A stretch of DNA of 64,000 bases from JALYJG01 sp033763555 (GTDB lineage: Bacteria; Pseudomonadota; Alphaproteobacteria; UBA9219): contig JANRKK010000030.1 of assembly GCA_033763555.1 (NCBI GenBank), forward strand, positions 3,019-67,018. Direction: 5' to 3'. Each line of letters begins with the position of its first letter. Positions within the stretch are counted from its first letter, which is position 1. The position numbers were made by a program, and so were the translations under genes. Shown here in pieces: positions 36,085-44,603 of this stretch. The notes under the pieces are model-generated. The model worked only from the letters and a program-made list of their open reading frames with translations. It was not told where the DNA came from and made no database searches.

Positions 36085-36360
36085 ATGAACGAAGCCGAAG
36101 TCATCGAAATCTGCCGCGAGGCCATCGTCGTGATGCTGAAAGTTGTCGGCCCCATCCTGCTGGCCGGGCTGGTCATCGGCGTGATCGTGTCGCTGATGCA
36201 GGCCGTGACACAAATTCAGGAAATGACACTCACCTTCATTCCCAAAATGCTGGTGATTTTTGGCCTGACGCTCTGGCTGCTACCTTTCATGATGTCATCA
36301 CTGGGAGGGTTTGCACATTCGCTCATGGATCGCATTGTGCAGATCGGCATGACGAATTGA
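36085..36360 (+). CDS. fliQ: flagellar export apparatus protein FliQ
   Basis: 91 residues, two membrane helices: EICREAIVVMLKVVGPILLAGLVIGVIVSLMQAVTQIQE, the FliQ hallmark, then TLTFIPKMLVIFGLTLWLLPFMM. It is part of the FliPQR gate of the flagellar type III export channel. It begins the fliQ-fliR-flhB block, with four bases to fliR. fliP is not in the window. Confidence 0.95.
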   Translation: MNEAEVIEICREAIVVMLKVVGPILLAGLVIGVIVSLMQAVTQIQEMTLTFIPKMLVIFGLTLWLLPFMMSSLGGFAHSLMDRIVQIGMTN

Positions 36361-36364
36361 CGCC

Positions 36365-37138
36365 ATGACCAGCTACCCGATCGATAAATTCTTCTCCGGC
36401 CACGTTTTCGCTTTCCTTCTCCTGTTTTCCCGCCTCGGCAGTGTGCTGATGCTGTTCCCCGGCATCGGTGAAAATTATGTGCCCCCCCGCATGCGCCTGA
36501 TGCTGGCGCTGACAATCAGTTTCCTGCTGATGACACCGATGCTGCCGCGCCTGCCCGCGCCGCCCGCCGATATTTCGGAACTAACGCGCATCGTCGGCTA
36601 TGAAATCATGATCGGCCTGTTTTTCGGCACGCTGTTACGCCTGATCGTCAGCACGCTGGAAACCGTGGGTTCGGTGATCGCCTTTCAGACGGGCCTGTCG
36701 AACGCCACCATCCTGAACCCGGCCCAGGCGGCGCAAAGCCCGCTCGCCAGCGCTTTTTTCAGCGTGGTCGGCCTGACGCTGATTTTTGTGACAGGGCTCG
36801 ACCATTTCCTGCTTCGCGGCCTGGTCTCTCTCTATGATCTTTTTCCTCCCGGCGGCGCCTTTATGACGGGCGATATGGCGCAGAGCATTATCCAGACCGT
36901 CAGCCGCAGCTTTGTGGTTGGCATCGAGCTCGGCATGCCGTTTCTGGTTATCGGGCTTCTGATGTATGTGGCCATCGGCATGATGCAGAAGCTGATGCCG
37001 CAGGTTCAGCTTTTCCTTGTCGTGTTGCCGATACAAATCTGGGGCGGCATGGCGCTGATCGGCCTGACCATCGCTGGCATTCTCACCATGTGGCTGCGTT
37101 ATTTCGATTCATCGGTTGGTTCCCTTTTGGTCCGCTAG
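36365..37138 (+). CDS. fliR: flagellar export apparatus protein FliR
   Basis: 257 residues with about six membrane segments. Typical FliR elements are FLLLFSRLGSVLMLFPGIGENYVPPRMRLMLALTISF, MIGLFFGTLLRLIVSTLETVGSVIAFQTGLS and PVQIWGG-like LPIQIWGGMALIG. It completes the export gate with FliP and FliQ. It lies tightly between fliQ and flhB. Confidence 0.95.
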   Translation: MTSYPIDKFFSGHVFAFLLLFSRLGSVLMLFPGIGENYVPPRMRLMLALTISFLLMTPMLPRLPAPPADISELTRIVGYEIMIGLFFGTLLRLIVSTLETVGSVIAFQTGLSNATILNPAQAAQSPLASAFFSVVGLTLIFVTGLDHFLLRGLVSLYDLFPPGGAFMTGDMAQSIIQTVSRSFVVGIELGMPFLVIGLLMYVAIGMMQKLMPQVQLFLVVLPIQIWGGMALIGLTIAGILTMWLRYFDSSVGSLLVR

Positions 37139-37149
37139 GGTAAGGTGCC

Positions 37150-38217
37150 ATGGCCGAAGAAGATCAAGACCAGAAAACCGAACAACCGACGGGGAAACGC
37201 CTCGACGAAGCGCGTGAAAAAGGCCAGCTGCCCATCAGCCGCGAAACCGCCGCATGGGTGGTGTTTGTTGGCATTCTGATTACCGTCGCATGGATTGGCC
37301 CCGGCATGGCGCGGCGCATGGCTGAAACTTTACAAGTCTTTCTTGAAATGCCGCATGCCTTCCGAGTGGAAGACCATGGCTTTCAGGTTATTGCTTTTCA
37401 AACCATCGGGCGGATCGGCCTTGCCACCGGACTGGCTTTTGCCATCCTGACAGGCGCAGCACTGCTGGGCACCATGGCACAGACGGGCTTCTTCGCTTCG
37501 CTGGAAATTCTGAAACCGGATATCGGGCGTCTGTCACCATTGAATGGCTTCCGGCGGCTGTTTTCCGTGACAGCTCTGGTCGAACTCGGCAAAAGCTTCG
37601 GCAAGATGGTCATCCTCGGCATCGTTGTCTTTTTTACGTTGCTGCCCATCGTCTACAAAATCCCTTCCTTCGCCGGGCACTCGCTTATAGATGTGATGAA
37701 TTTCCTGCATGACGAGGCGGTTCATCTGATCATCGTCCTGCTGCTGGTGTTCACGGCGATTGCTTTGGCTGATTTGTTCTATCAGCGCTTTCGGTATTTC
37801 AAGAATTTGCGCATGACAAAGGCCGAAGTGAAAGATGAATATAAGCAGCAGGAAGGCGACCCGATGATCAAGGCGCGCCTGCGGCAGATCCGTCTGGAAA
37901 AAGCCCGCAAGCGCATGATGGCGCAGGTACCCAAAGCCGATGTCGTCGTCACCAACCCGACGCATTACGCCATCGCCCTGCAATACGATAATAAAAAGAT
38001 GGCCGCGCCGATCGTCGTCGCCAAAGGCATGAACAAAATCGCCGAGCGTATCCGCAATGTGGCGGAGGAACATAAAGTCCCGCTTGTCAGCAACCCGCCC
38101 CTTGCCCGCGGCCTGTATGACAATGTGGAACTCGACCAGGCCATACCGACGCAATATTACCGCGCCGTCGCCGAGGTTATCTCTTATGTCTACAAACTGA
38201 AGAAAAAGATTTTTTAG
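37150..38217 (+). CDS. flhB: flagellar export switch protein FlhB
   Basis: 355 residues. The N-terminal signature is DKTEQPTGKRLDEAREKGQ-like (QKTEQPTGKRLDEAREKGQL), followed by four membrane helices, then a cytoplasmic domain with the autocleavage motif NPTH at residues 269-272. Cleavage between N and P switches export specificity from rod/hook to filament. It is the last flagellar gene here and is followed after six bases by a membrane glycosyltransferase-like gene. Confidence 0.96.
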   Translation: MAEEDQDQKTEQPTGKRLDEAREKGQLPISRETAAWVVFVGILITVAWIGPGMARRMAETLQVFLEMPHAFRVEDHGFQVIAFQTIGRIGLATGLAFAILTGAALLGTMAQTGFFASLEILKPDIGRLSPLNGFRRLFSVTALVELGKSFGKMVILGIVVFFTLLPIVYKIPSFAGHSLIDVMNFLHDEAVHLIIVLLLVFTAIALADLFYQRFRYFKNLRMTKAEVKDEYKQQEGDPMIKARLRQIRLEKARKRMMAQVPKADVVVTNPTHYAIALQYDNKKMAAPIVVAKGMNKIAERIRNVAEEHKVPLVSNPPLARGLYDNVELDQAIPTQYYRAVAEVISYVYKLKKKIF

Positions 38218-38223
38218 GGCTCG

Positions 38224-40131
38224 ATGAAATCAGTCTCCCGCTTCTTCCGTTCTTTTGCGCCGATATTCCAGCCGCCGTTTAATGGCCTGTGGCTGGTGAT
38301 CGCGCTATATTACGCGTGGTGCTTTCTGGTTTATCCCAACAGCCAGGTGTTGCGCGGGAATTTCCCCGACCCCGACGATTACATGCATCTGACGCAGGCG
38401 CTGGACTGGCTCAAGGGCCAAGGCTGGTACGACCATATCCAGCACCGCATCAACCCGCCGGAAGGCATCCCCATTCATTTCTCCCGCCTGACGCAGCTGC
38501 CGATGGCGGCGCTGATTGCCCTGTTCAAATTTTTGGGGATACCGACGAGAGGCGCGGCATCGATCATGGCTCTGATTTACCCGCTTATGCTTCTGGCGGG
38601 GTTCTTCGGCGCTTTGTACTGGGCGGCGCAAAGCTTCATGCCGAAAAAATGGGCGGGCATCACTGCCTATATTGCCCTGTTCGCAACGGCGACGATGTCG
38701 ACGTTCCAGCCGGGGCATGTTGATCATCATGGCCTGATTATTATCCTAACGACGCTTGCACTCGGCTGCATCGGACGCATGGCTGAAAATCCGGCCGAGA
38801 AACGCTGGGCGGCAGGGGCTGGCCTGTTGCTGGCGCTGGGCATGGCGGTGGCGCTTGAGATTTTGCCCTGTGTTCTCATCATCGCAACCTGGGTGGGGCT
38901 ATGGGCCATCGTCAAAGGTGGCAAGGCAACGCGGCAAGGCTTTGTCTTTGGGATGGGGTTCCTACTGGGCAGTCTGTGTGGGCTTCTTTCGGCCCGGCCT
39001 TTATCGGATTTCTTTACCGTCGATATCCTGTCTTACTCCATTGTTTATATCTTAATGGCGGGCGGCATCGCCATCAGCCTTGGTGGCGTTGCAATAACCG
39101 CCTCCGCAAGGCTTTGGCTGCGGGGATTGGTCGGCGGCGGCCTCGCACTTTTGACGGGCATTCTGTTTCTTCACCATTTCCCCGGCCTGATGGCCGGACC
39201 CTATGGCGGCCTCGATCCTTCCCTTGCGCAGCTTCTTCTTGGCGAGATTGTCGAAGCCCAACCTGCCTTTAAGAGGGTAGATACAGCTTTCGAACTTATC
39301 GCTGGTATCTCCAGCCTTTTTCTGGGGCTTGGAGCCGCACTTTACCTCTTGAAAGCTGGAACACCGAAAGAACGCTGGCGCTGGGGGCTGATAGCTGCCC
39401 TGCTTCTGGCAATCGGCGGCCTGGCCTGGTTTTACCAGTTCCGCTTTTCCCGCCTTCTGGGCATGCTGACCGTTCTGCCTCTGGCCGCCACGCTGCAAAA
39501 AAGCTGGGCATGGACAGGGGTGCACTGGCGGGGACGCCGGAAGGTTTTTGCCGAAATCGGCCTGCTGCTGCTCGTCGGGCCCCTGCCCGGAGTTCTGATC
39601 CCAGCCCTTGTGGACGGAAGAAGTCTTAACAGCGGCGTGCTTCTATTCCCGGCCTACGGAAACCGGGAGCTCTGCGATACCTATGTGCTGGAGCAGGTGC
39701 TGAGAGACCCCCGTTTCTACGGCGATCGACCGCGCCTGATCATGAACACGCTGGGCATCGGCCCCGAGCTTCTTTTCCGCACGCCACATGCGGTTATATC
39801 GGCACCTTACCTGAACGTCACAGGCAACATGGACGCCACGCGCTTCTTCTCCACGCCCTACCCGGCCGAAGCCGAGGCCATCGCCCGCCGCCGCCATGTC
39901 GATCTTGTCATCGCCTGCACCAAGATTCCTCAGGTTTACATCCGTCCGCCCGGCCACGCGCCCAACCAGAAACCAACGCCCGATTTTGCACCGCACTTCA
40001 TCGAGCGCCTGCTGATGGGCACGACGCCCGGCTGGCTGAAACGTGCACAAATTCCCGCTCTGAAGAATTTTGTCATCTATGAAGTGTTGCCGCCGAATCC
40101 GGACACGAGCAGCCCGGCAAAACCCGAGTGA
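38224..40131 (+). CDS. GT-C-fold membrane protein, STT3/PglB-like
   Basis: 635 residues, 11 to 13 membrane segments and a soluble C-terminal part of about 150 residues. After the first helix comes NFPDPDDYMHLTQALDWLKGQGWYD, the D-x-D type loop of STT3-like glycosyltransferases. The second loop has TFQPGHVDHHGLIIILTTLALG, another conserved acidic/His motif of the family. No WWDYG motif is visible, so oligosaccharyl transferase activity cannot be claimed. It begins six bases after flhB and is probably co-transcribed with it, so flagellin or envelope glycosylation is a testable idea. Confidence 0.65.
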   Translation: MKSVSRFFRSFAPIFQPPFNGLWLVIALYYAWCFLVYPNSQVLRGNFPDPDDYMHLTQALDWLKGQGWYDHIQHRINPPEGIPIHFSRLTQLPMAALIALFKFLGIPTRGAASIMALIYPLMLLAGFFGALYWAAQSFMPKKWAGITAYIALFATATMSTFQPGHVDHHGLIIILTTLALGCIGRMAENPAEKRWAAGAGLLLALGMAVALEILPCVLIIATWVGLWAIVKGGKATRQGFVFGMGFLLGSLCGLLSARPLSDFFTVDILSYSIVYILMAGGIAISLGGVAITASARLWLRGLVGGGLALLTGILFLHHFPGLMAGPYGGLDPSLAQLLLGEIVEAQPAFKRVDTAFELIAGISSLFLGLGAALYLLKAGTPKERWRWGLIAALLLAIGGLAWFYQFRFSRLLGMLTVLPLAATLQKSWAWTGVHWRGRRKVFAEIGLLLLVGPLPGVLIPALVDGRSLNSGVLLFPAYGNRELCDTYVLEQVLRDPRFYGDRPRLIMNTLGIGPELLFRTPHAVISAPYLNVTGNMDATRFFSTPYPAEAEAIARRRHVDLVIACTKIPQVYIRPPGHAPNQKPTPDFAPHFIERLLMGTTPGWLKRAQIPALKNFVIYEVLPPNPDTSSPAKPE

Positions 40132-40631
40132 GTTATTTTCATCACAGCCTAAAAAAACTGCGCGCAAGTAAAAATTTTTATTGAATGTTAAACGATTCGA
40201 CTTAAATTCCTTCTTACGGAAGCGCACGTGCCACTGGCCCAAGGACGCGAAGGCATACCACCTTTTACGTTCCCCACTGGTTTATGTAACGACGCTTTGC
40301 CGCCCGCCTAGGCCAACCAAGGAAAAGCCGAACGCGGGAACGTGGTATGCAGCAAAGAGTCTTTCTTTCAGTGCGTGCGCCAAGATCCTAGTTTTATTGA
40401 TCTTTTGGCTCAGTCGGTGGAAGAAGTCGGCCTTCGTTGTGAGGCAAAGAAGGAAGGGCCGGGTCGGCGCAGAACTTGTCCAAACGGACATATCAGCCCC
40501 CTCCCCCTATCTCGAACAAGTTGCCCGTCAGGGCGATGACGTTCCTTCACAACCTCGGGTCGGGCCCTGTGTGGCTCCTTGCTGTTAACAATTTGGCGTT
40601 AACCCGCCAGGCAAGAGGAGCTTAAGGGCCG
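40132..40631 (+). ncRNA. long structured leader before ornithine decarboxylase (speF-leader-like)
   Basis: 500 bases without a convincing long gene. The Rfam speF leader is known from alphaproteobacteria upstream of ornithine decarboxylase, is several hundred nucleotides long, and fits this position. Possible stems are AACTTGT 40473-40479 with ACAAGTT 40516-40522, GTCC 40478-40481 with GGAC 40486-40489 (these two exclude each other), and GCCC 40523-40526 with GGGC 40531-40534. A 14-codon frame lies inside. I could not test the covariance model, so family membership is inferred from position and length. Confidence 0.55.
40347..40391 (+). CDS. candidate 14-residue upstream ORF in the decarboxylase leader
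   Basis: ATG at 40347 with GGGA seven bases upstream encodes MQQRVFLSVRAPRS. The basic end resembles regulatory leader peptides in style only. Stalling or termination here could alter the folding of the downstream stems. No direct evidence of translation. Confidence 0.4.
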   Translation: MQQRVFLSVRAPRS

Positions 40632-41921
40632 ATGGACTACAAAGAAGTTCTGCCGTTAACAGGCAACCTTGTACCCGTATCCCAGCCATCAAGCGCCGAA
40701 GCGCTTGATCTTGGCCTTCCCCGGTTTGCGAGTGTTGAAGACATGGTTAAGGCGCTGCGCCCGGCCCAGCCCATGCATTGCCTGCACCCGGAAGCACTGG
40801 CTCAGAATGCCCGGCTTTTCCTCGATCATTTCCCCGGCACGACCTTCTATGCCGTCAAGGTCAATCCCGACCCCTATATTCTCCAGCACCTTTATGCGGC
40901 TGGAGTCCGCAGCTTCGACGTCGCCTCCCTGGCGGAAATTGATACTGTTCGCAACCTCTTCCCGACGGCCCGCATGGCCTTCATGCACCCGGTCAAGAGC
41001 CGCGAAGCTATCCGGGCCGCCTATTTTGAGTATGGCATCCGCGATTTTGCCGTGGATACCTTTGAAGAACTGCATAAAATTCTCGAAGAAACCAAGACGG
41101 CGGTCGATCTGCGTATCCATGTCCGCCTCGGCCTGCCCAAGGGTAGCGCCCTGCATGAATTATCGGCCAAGTTCGGTGCTACACCGGAGGCTGCCGCTTC
41201 GCTCCTGCAAAATGCCTATAAGGTGACGAAGAAGGTTGGCCTCTGCTTCCATGTCGGCTCTCAGACCATGTCGCCCCAATCCTATGTGGATGCCATCACC
41301 CTGGCGGGCGAGGTTATCCGCAAGGCTGGCGTGAAGCTGGAAGTTCTGGATGTCGGCGGCGGTTTCCCGGCCTCTTACCCGGGCATGGAGCATCCGCCCC
41401 TAACCGAGTTCTTCGATGCCATCCGCCAGACCATTGCCACCCTCAAACTGCCCAAGAACTGCCAGATCTGGGGCGAGCCGGGCCGCGCCATCGTCGCCGC
41501 GGCGGGCACCGTCGTCGTGCGCGTGGAGATGCGGAAGGGCGATGCCCTCTATATCAATGACGGCTCCTACGGCAGCCTGTTCGATGCCCGTTGGATGAAG
41601 TGGGTTTACCCGGTTCAACTGGTGCGCCCAAGCCGCCGTACCCGCAAGGAAAAATCCCTGCAGGCTTTCTCCTTCTACGGCCCGACTTGTGACTCGGTCG
41701 ATGCCATGCCCGGCCCCTTCATGCTGCCCGACGATATCTGCGAAGGTGACTGGATCGCCATCAGCCAGCACGGAGCCTATGGCGCGTCGATTCAGACCCG
41801 TTTCAACGGTTTTTATTCTGACCAACAAGTGGAAATCACCAGCGAAGCCCCGCCCGTCAAGCGCCGCAGCCGCAAGCCTACCATGACCTCGGCGCCTATT
41901 TCGGTCGTACGCGAACAATAA
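40632..41921 (+). CDS. ornithine (possibly lysine/ornithine) decarboxylase, fold III
   Basis: 429 residues of the alanine-racemase-fold PLP decarboxylases. The PLP lysine is K76 (FYAVKVNP); HVGSQ (about 207-211), GGGFP (242-246) and EPGR (282-285) bind cofactor and substrate; the catalytic cysteine is C353 in YGPTCDSVD. The product would be putrescine (cadaverine if lysine is used; the specificity helix cannot be read by eye). It is preceded by the long leader and an AAGAGGAGC ribosome-binding site. aguA and aguB nearby make putrescine from agmatine, so the locus is devoted to polyamines. Confidence 0.92.
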   Translation: MDYKEVLPLTGNLVPVSQPSSAEALDLGLPRFASVEDMVKALRPAQPMHCLHPEALAQNARLFLDHFPGTTFYAVKVNPDPYILQHLYAAGVRSFDVASLAEIDTVRNLFPTARMAFMHPVKSREAIRAAYFEYGIRDFAVDTFEELHKILEETKTAVDLRIHVRLGLPKGSALHELSAKFGATPEAAASLLQNAYKVTKKVGLCFHVGSQTMSPQSYVDAITLAGEVIRKAGVKLEVLDVGGGFPASYPGMEHPPLTEFFDAIRQTIATLKLPKNCQIWGEPGRAIVAAAGTVVVRVEMRKGDALYINDGSYGSLFDARWMKWVYPVQLVRPSRRTRKEKSLQAFSFYGPTCDSVDAMPGPFMLPDDICEGDWIAISQHGAYGASIQTRFNGFYSDQQVEITSEAPPVKRRSRKPTMTSAPISVVREQ

Positions 41922-41962
41922 AAGCTAAGCTTTTTAATTGAGGCCAAGCCCACTTCACGGTT

Positions 41963-42409
41963 TTAATTAAGGGCTGGATCATTTCCCATAAAAATTTTAA
42001 GAAAGTCTTGCTCAGGGCTGATAGGCTCATCAAGAACTTTTGCCTCCAAAACTGCCGAGAGATCAAGCAGCTCCACAGCGCTGCCTCCTTGAATAAAACC
42101 ATGTGTGCGCAGTTCATCTACCGTTACACCAGCTTTTTCTAATTTCTCCTGATGGAATACAAGTGCCGTTGTCATGCCTGCCTCAATTAAACGCTCCGTT
42201 AAAAAGGTTACTTCTATCAAGGCATCTCCCACATATTTATACAGCAAGCCTCTGTATTCATTTTGAGCTTCAATTGAATATTCTCCTTTATAAAACGTCA
42301 TAGTGGGCAATGAACTAAAAAATGCCGCAGCAGGCAACGAAAAGAATTTAACCAAGTCAGGCTGTAATGCGTCAATAATTGCGCACGCACATTCTTTTTT
42401 ATTTCGCAT
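41963..42409 (-). CDS. unknown 148-residue protein
   Basis: I do not recognise this protein. It has a Cys-bearing start (MRNKKECACAIIDALQP), a hydrophobic stretch FFSLPAAAFFSSLPTMTFY at about 22-40, and a mostly helical remainder (LIEVTFLTERLIEAGMTTALVF, VELLDLSAVLEAKVL). No signal peptide. AAGGA lies nine bases before the ATG, and promoter-like boxes lie upstream (42447-42475). The DNA is clearly more AT-rich than the polyamine genes on both sides, so it may be an insertion. Confidence 0.55.
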   Translation of the reverse strand: MRNKKECACAIIDALQPDLVKFFSLPAAAFFSSLPTMTFYKGEYSIEAQNEYRGLLYKYVGDALIEVTFLTERLIEAGMTTALVFHQEKLEKAGVTVDELRTHGFIQGGSAVELLDLSAVLEAKVLDEPISPEQDFLKIFMGNDPALN

Positions 42410-42446
42410 TATAAAATCCTTTTCAAAAGGCGATACAACGGTAATA

Positions 42447-42475
42447 AGTATAGGTTGTCATTGAATTTCAAACAA
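42447..42475 (-). promoter_or_regulatory. possible promoter of the unknown 148-residue gene
   Basis: Read on the minus strand: TTGTTT, 17 bases, then TATACT (42447-42452), about 38 bases before the ATG at 42409. The -10 box is good and the -35 box weak. Confidence 0.4.
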
Positions 42476-42499
42476 TAGAAACGGCTTTGCCTCCTTCTA

Positions 42500-43498
42500 A
42501 TGATAAATAAAACCACCACTCCACCCGAATGGGCGCCGCATAAGGCGATCTGGACGGCTTGGCCGTCGGCTGCCGATCTATGGGGCGCTGACCTTGAACC
42601 TGCCCGCGAGGAAATCGCCGCGATGGTCAAATTGCTGGCCGAAGGTGACGCCATGAAGGTTCTGGTCTGCGGCGATGAGGCGGAAGCCTCTGCCCGGCAG
42701 ACCCTTGGCAATGCTGCCGAGATTTTTGCCGTCGATTTCGGCGATATTTGGCTGCGCGACACAGGCCCGGTTTTCAGCCGCCGCACGGATGGCTCTCTGC
42801 AGGCCGAAATTTTCCAGTTCAATGGCTGGGGCGAAAAATATGTCTTGGAGCATGATGATGAGGTGGGCGCGGCTATTGCGATACTGGCCGCCGTACCGCC
42901 GCGTAAGCATGATTTCATCCTTGAAGGTGGTGCGGTGGAGGCGGATGGCCATGGCACCGTCCTGACCACGCGCCAATGCCTTCTGAACCCCAACCGCAAT
43001 AAAGGTTGGACCGAAGCCAAGGCCGAATCTGCGCTGGCCACCGCCTATGGCGCGCGAAAAGTCATCTGGCTGGATGAAGGGCTGCTCAACGATCATACCG
43101 ATGGGCATATCGACAATCTGGCCCGTTTCGTCGCGCAAGGCCGCGTGGTATGCCAGCTTCCTTCAGGCAAGAACGACCCAAATGCCAAAATTCTGGGCGA
43201 TATTCATGCAGCCTTGCAGGCCGCCACGGATGCCGATGGCAGAAAGCTCGATGTTATCGCCATTCCCGGCCCCGGCGCCGTGTTGAATGACGATGACGAA
43301 CCCACAGCCGCCAGCCATATGAACTTCATCATCGGCAATAAAACGGTCGTCGTCCCGGTTTACAATGAATATGGCGAAGCTGCCGTGGCGGCTCTTGCCA
43401 AACTCTTTCCCACACGCCAAGTAATCGGTGTGTTGTCCCGTGCCGTATTGACCGGAGGCGGGTCGTTCCACTGCATTACCCAGCAGGAGCCCGCCTGA
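42500..43498 (+). CDS. aguA: agmatine deiminase
   Basis: 332 residues of the peptidylarginine-deiminase-like fold. Typical segments are FGDIWLRDTGPVF, HDFILEGGAVEADGHGTVLTT, LLNDHTDGHIDNLARF and the catalytic cysteine C325 in TGGGSFHCITQQ. It hydrolyses agmatine to N-carbamoylputrescine and ammonia. The stop and the aguB start share TGATG, so the two steps are co-expressed. The Shine-Dalgarno sequence is poor. No arginine decarboxylase is in the window, so agmatine must come from elsewhere. Confidence 0.95.
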   Translation: MINKTTTPPEWAPHKAIWTAWPSAADLWGADLEPAREEIAAMVKLLAEGDAMKVLVCGDEAEASARQTLGNAAEIFAVDFGDIWLRDTGPVFSRRTDGSLQAEIFQFNGWGEKYVLEHDDEVGAAIAILAAVPPRKHDFILEGGAVEADGHGTVLTTRQCLLNPNRNKGWTEAKAESALATAYGARKVIWLDEGLLNDHTDGHIDNLARFVAQGRVVCQLPSGKNDPNAKILGDIHAALQAATDADGRKLDVIAIPGPGAVLNDDDEPTAASHMNFIIGNKTVVVPVYNEYGEAAVAALAKLFPTRQVIGVLSRAVLTGGGSFHCITQQEPA

Positions 43499-44343
43499 TG
43501 CCCCGTAACGTGACTGTCGCCGCCCTACAGGCCAGCTATGGCCAGGATATGGAAGCGAATATCAAAAAGACCGAAGGGCTGGTTCGCAAGGCTGCTGCCG
43601 CAGGTGCGCAGATCATTCTGCCGTCCGAGCTGTTCCAGAATATCTATTTCTGCACGACGCAGGATGACCGTTGGTTCGCCCATGCTTATCCCGCTGCCGA
43701 ACATCCCTGCGTCCAGCGCATGCAGGCTTTGGCGAAAGAATTGAATGTCGTCCTGCCGACCTCGTTCTTCGAGCGCGACGGGCAGCAATATTATAACAGC
43801 GTGGCGGTGATCGATGCGGGCGGCGCGATTCTTGGCGTCTATCGTAAAAGCCATATTCCCGACGGGCCCGGCTACCAGGAAAAATACTATTTCCGCCCTG
43901 GCAATACGGGCTATCGCGTCTGGAATACAAAATATGCACGTATCGGCGTCGGCATCTGCTGGGATCAATGGTTTCCTGAATGCGCCCGTGCCATGGCGCT
44001 GCAGGGCGCAGAGATGCTGTTTTACCCGACAGCGATCGGTTCCGAACCGCACAGCCCGGAACTCGACACACAACTACCGTGGCAAAGGGCAATGCAGGGC
44101 CATGCTGTTTCAAACGTCATGCCTGTCATTGCCGCCAACCGCATCGGCGAGGAAAAGGGCCTCGGTACACCACAGAATTTTTACGGCTCATCCTTTATCG
44201 CCGACCATCGCGGCGAGCTGGCCGCCAGCATGAACCGCACGGACGAAGGCTTTATCAAGGCGACATTCGATCTGGATTTTCTCGACACCCACCGCCCAGC
44301 CTGGGGATTTTTCCGCGATCTGCGGACGGATATAAACAGGTAA
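43498..44343 (+). CDS. aguB: N-carbamoylputrescine amidase
   Basis: 281 residues of the nitrilase superfamily with the Glu-Lys-Cys triad E44 (LPSELFQN), K117 (YRKSHIP) and C154 (GVGICWDQWFPE). FYPTAIGSEP and GSSFIADHRGEL are family landmarks. It cleaves N-carbamoylputrescine to putrescine, CO2 and ammonia, completing the route begun by AguA. It ends four bases from the convergent small membrane protein gene. Confidence 0.96.
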   Translation: MPRNVTVAALQASYGQDMEANIKKTEGLVRKAAAAGAQIILPSELFQNIYFCTTQDDRWFAHAYPAAEHPCVQRMQALAKELNVVLPTSFFERDGQQYYNSVAVIDAGGAILGVYRKSHIPDGPGYQEKYYFRPGNTGYRVWNTKYARIGVGICWDQWFPECARAMALQGAEMLFYPTAIGSEPHSPELDTQLPWQRAMQGHAVSNVMPVIAANRIGEEKGLGTPQNFYGSSFIADHRGELAASMNRTDEGFIKATFDLDFLDTHRPAWGFFRDLRTDINR

Positions 44344-44346
44344 TTT

Positions 44347-44550
44347 TCAATCCACCGTGTGGCAACCGCCAAAGCCGATAAGGGATTGCGCGCCACCATC
44401 GCATTCGAGCGCTTTTTGTTTGGGTGAGATTTGAATCAGCCAAACAATTACGGCAACCCCGACGGCTACGCACAGGACAAACATAATAATGACGCGCCAG
44501 TCGCGCTTTTCAGGCTTACCAAAAATGGGAGGTTTAGGGGGTGTCGACAT
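44347..44550 (-). CDS. small single-pass membrane protein
   Basis: 67 residues. A Pro/Lys-rich head (MSTPPKPPIFGKPEKRDWR) precedes one membrane helix (VIIMFVLCVAVGVAVIVWLI) and a short tail with two cysteines (ECDGGAQSLIGFGGC). AGGAG lies nine bases upstream. It follows rlmE by 53 bases on the same strand. Family unknown. Confidence 0.6.
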   Translation of the reverse strand: MSTPPKPPIFGKPEKRDWRVIIMFVLCVAVGVAVIVWLIQISPKQKALECDGGAQSLIGFGGCHTVD

Positions 44551-44603
44551 CAGGAGAACTCCTGCCTGCGGCCATCTTTTCCTTTTCAGGCTGCGCTGTC
44601 AAA

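Noticed and set aside
40181..40588. 135-codon frame in the decarboxylase leader
   Set aside because: Cys/Pro-rich nonsense composition and no RBS; the region is better explained as a structured leader.
41922..41945. AAAAGCT-A-AGCTTTT as terminator after the decarboxylase
   Set aside because: The one-base loop cannot form a hairpin; likely a chance palindrome.
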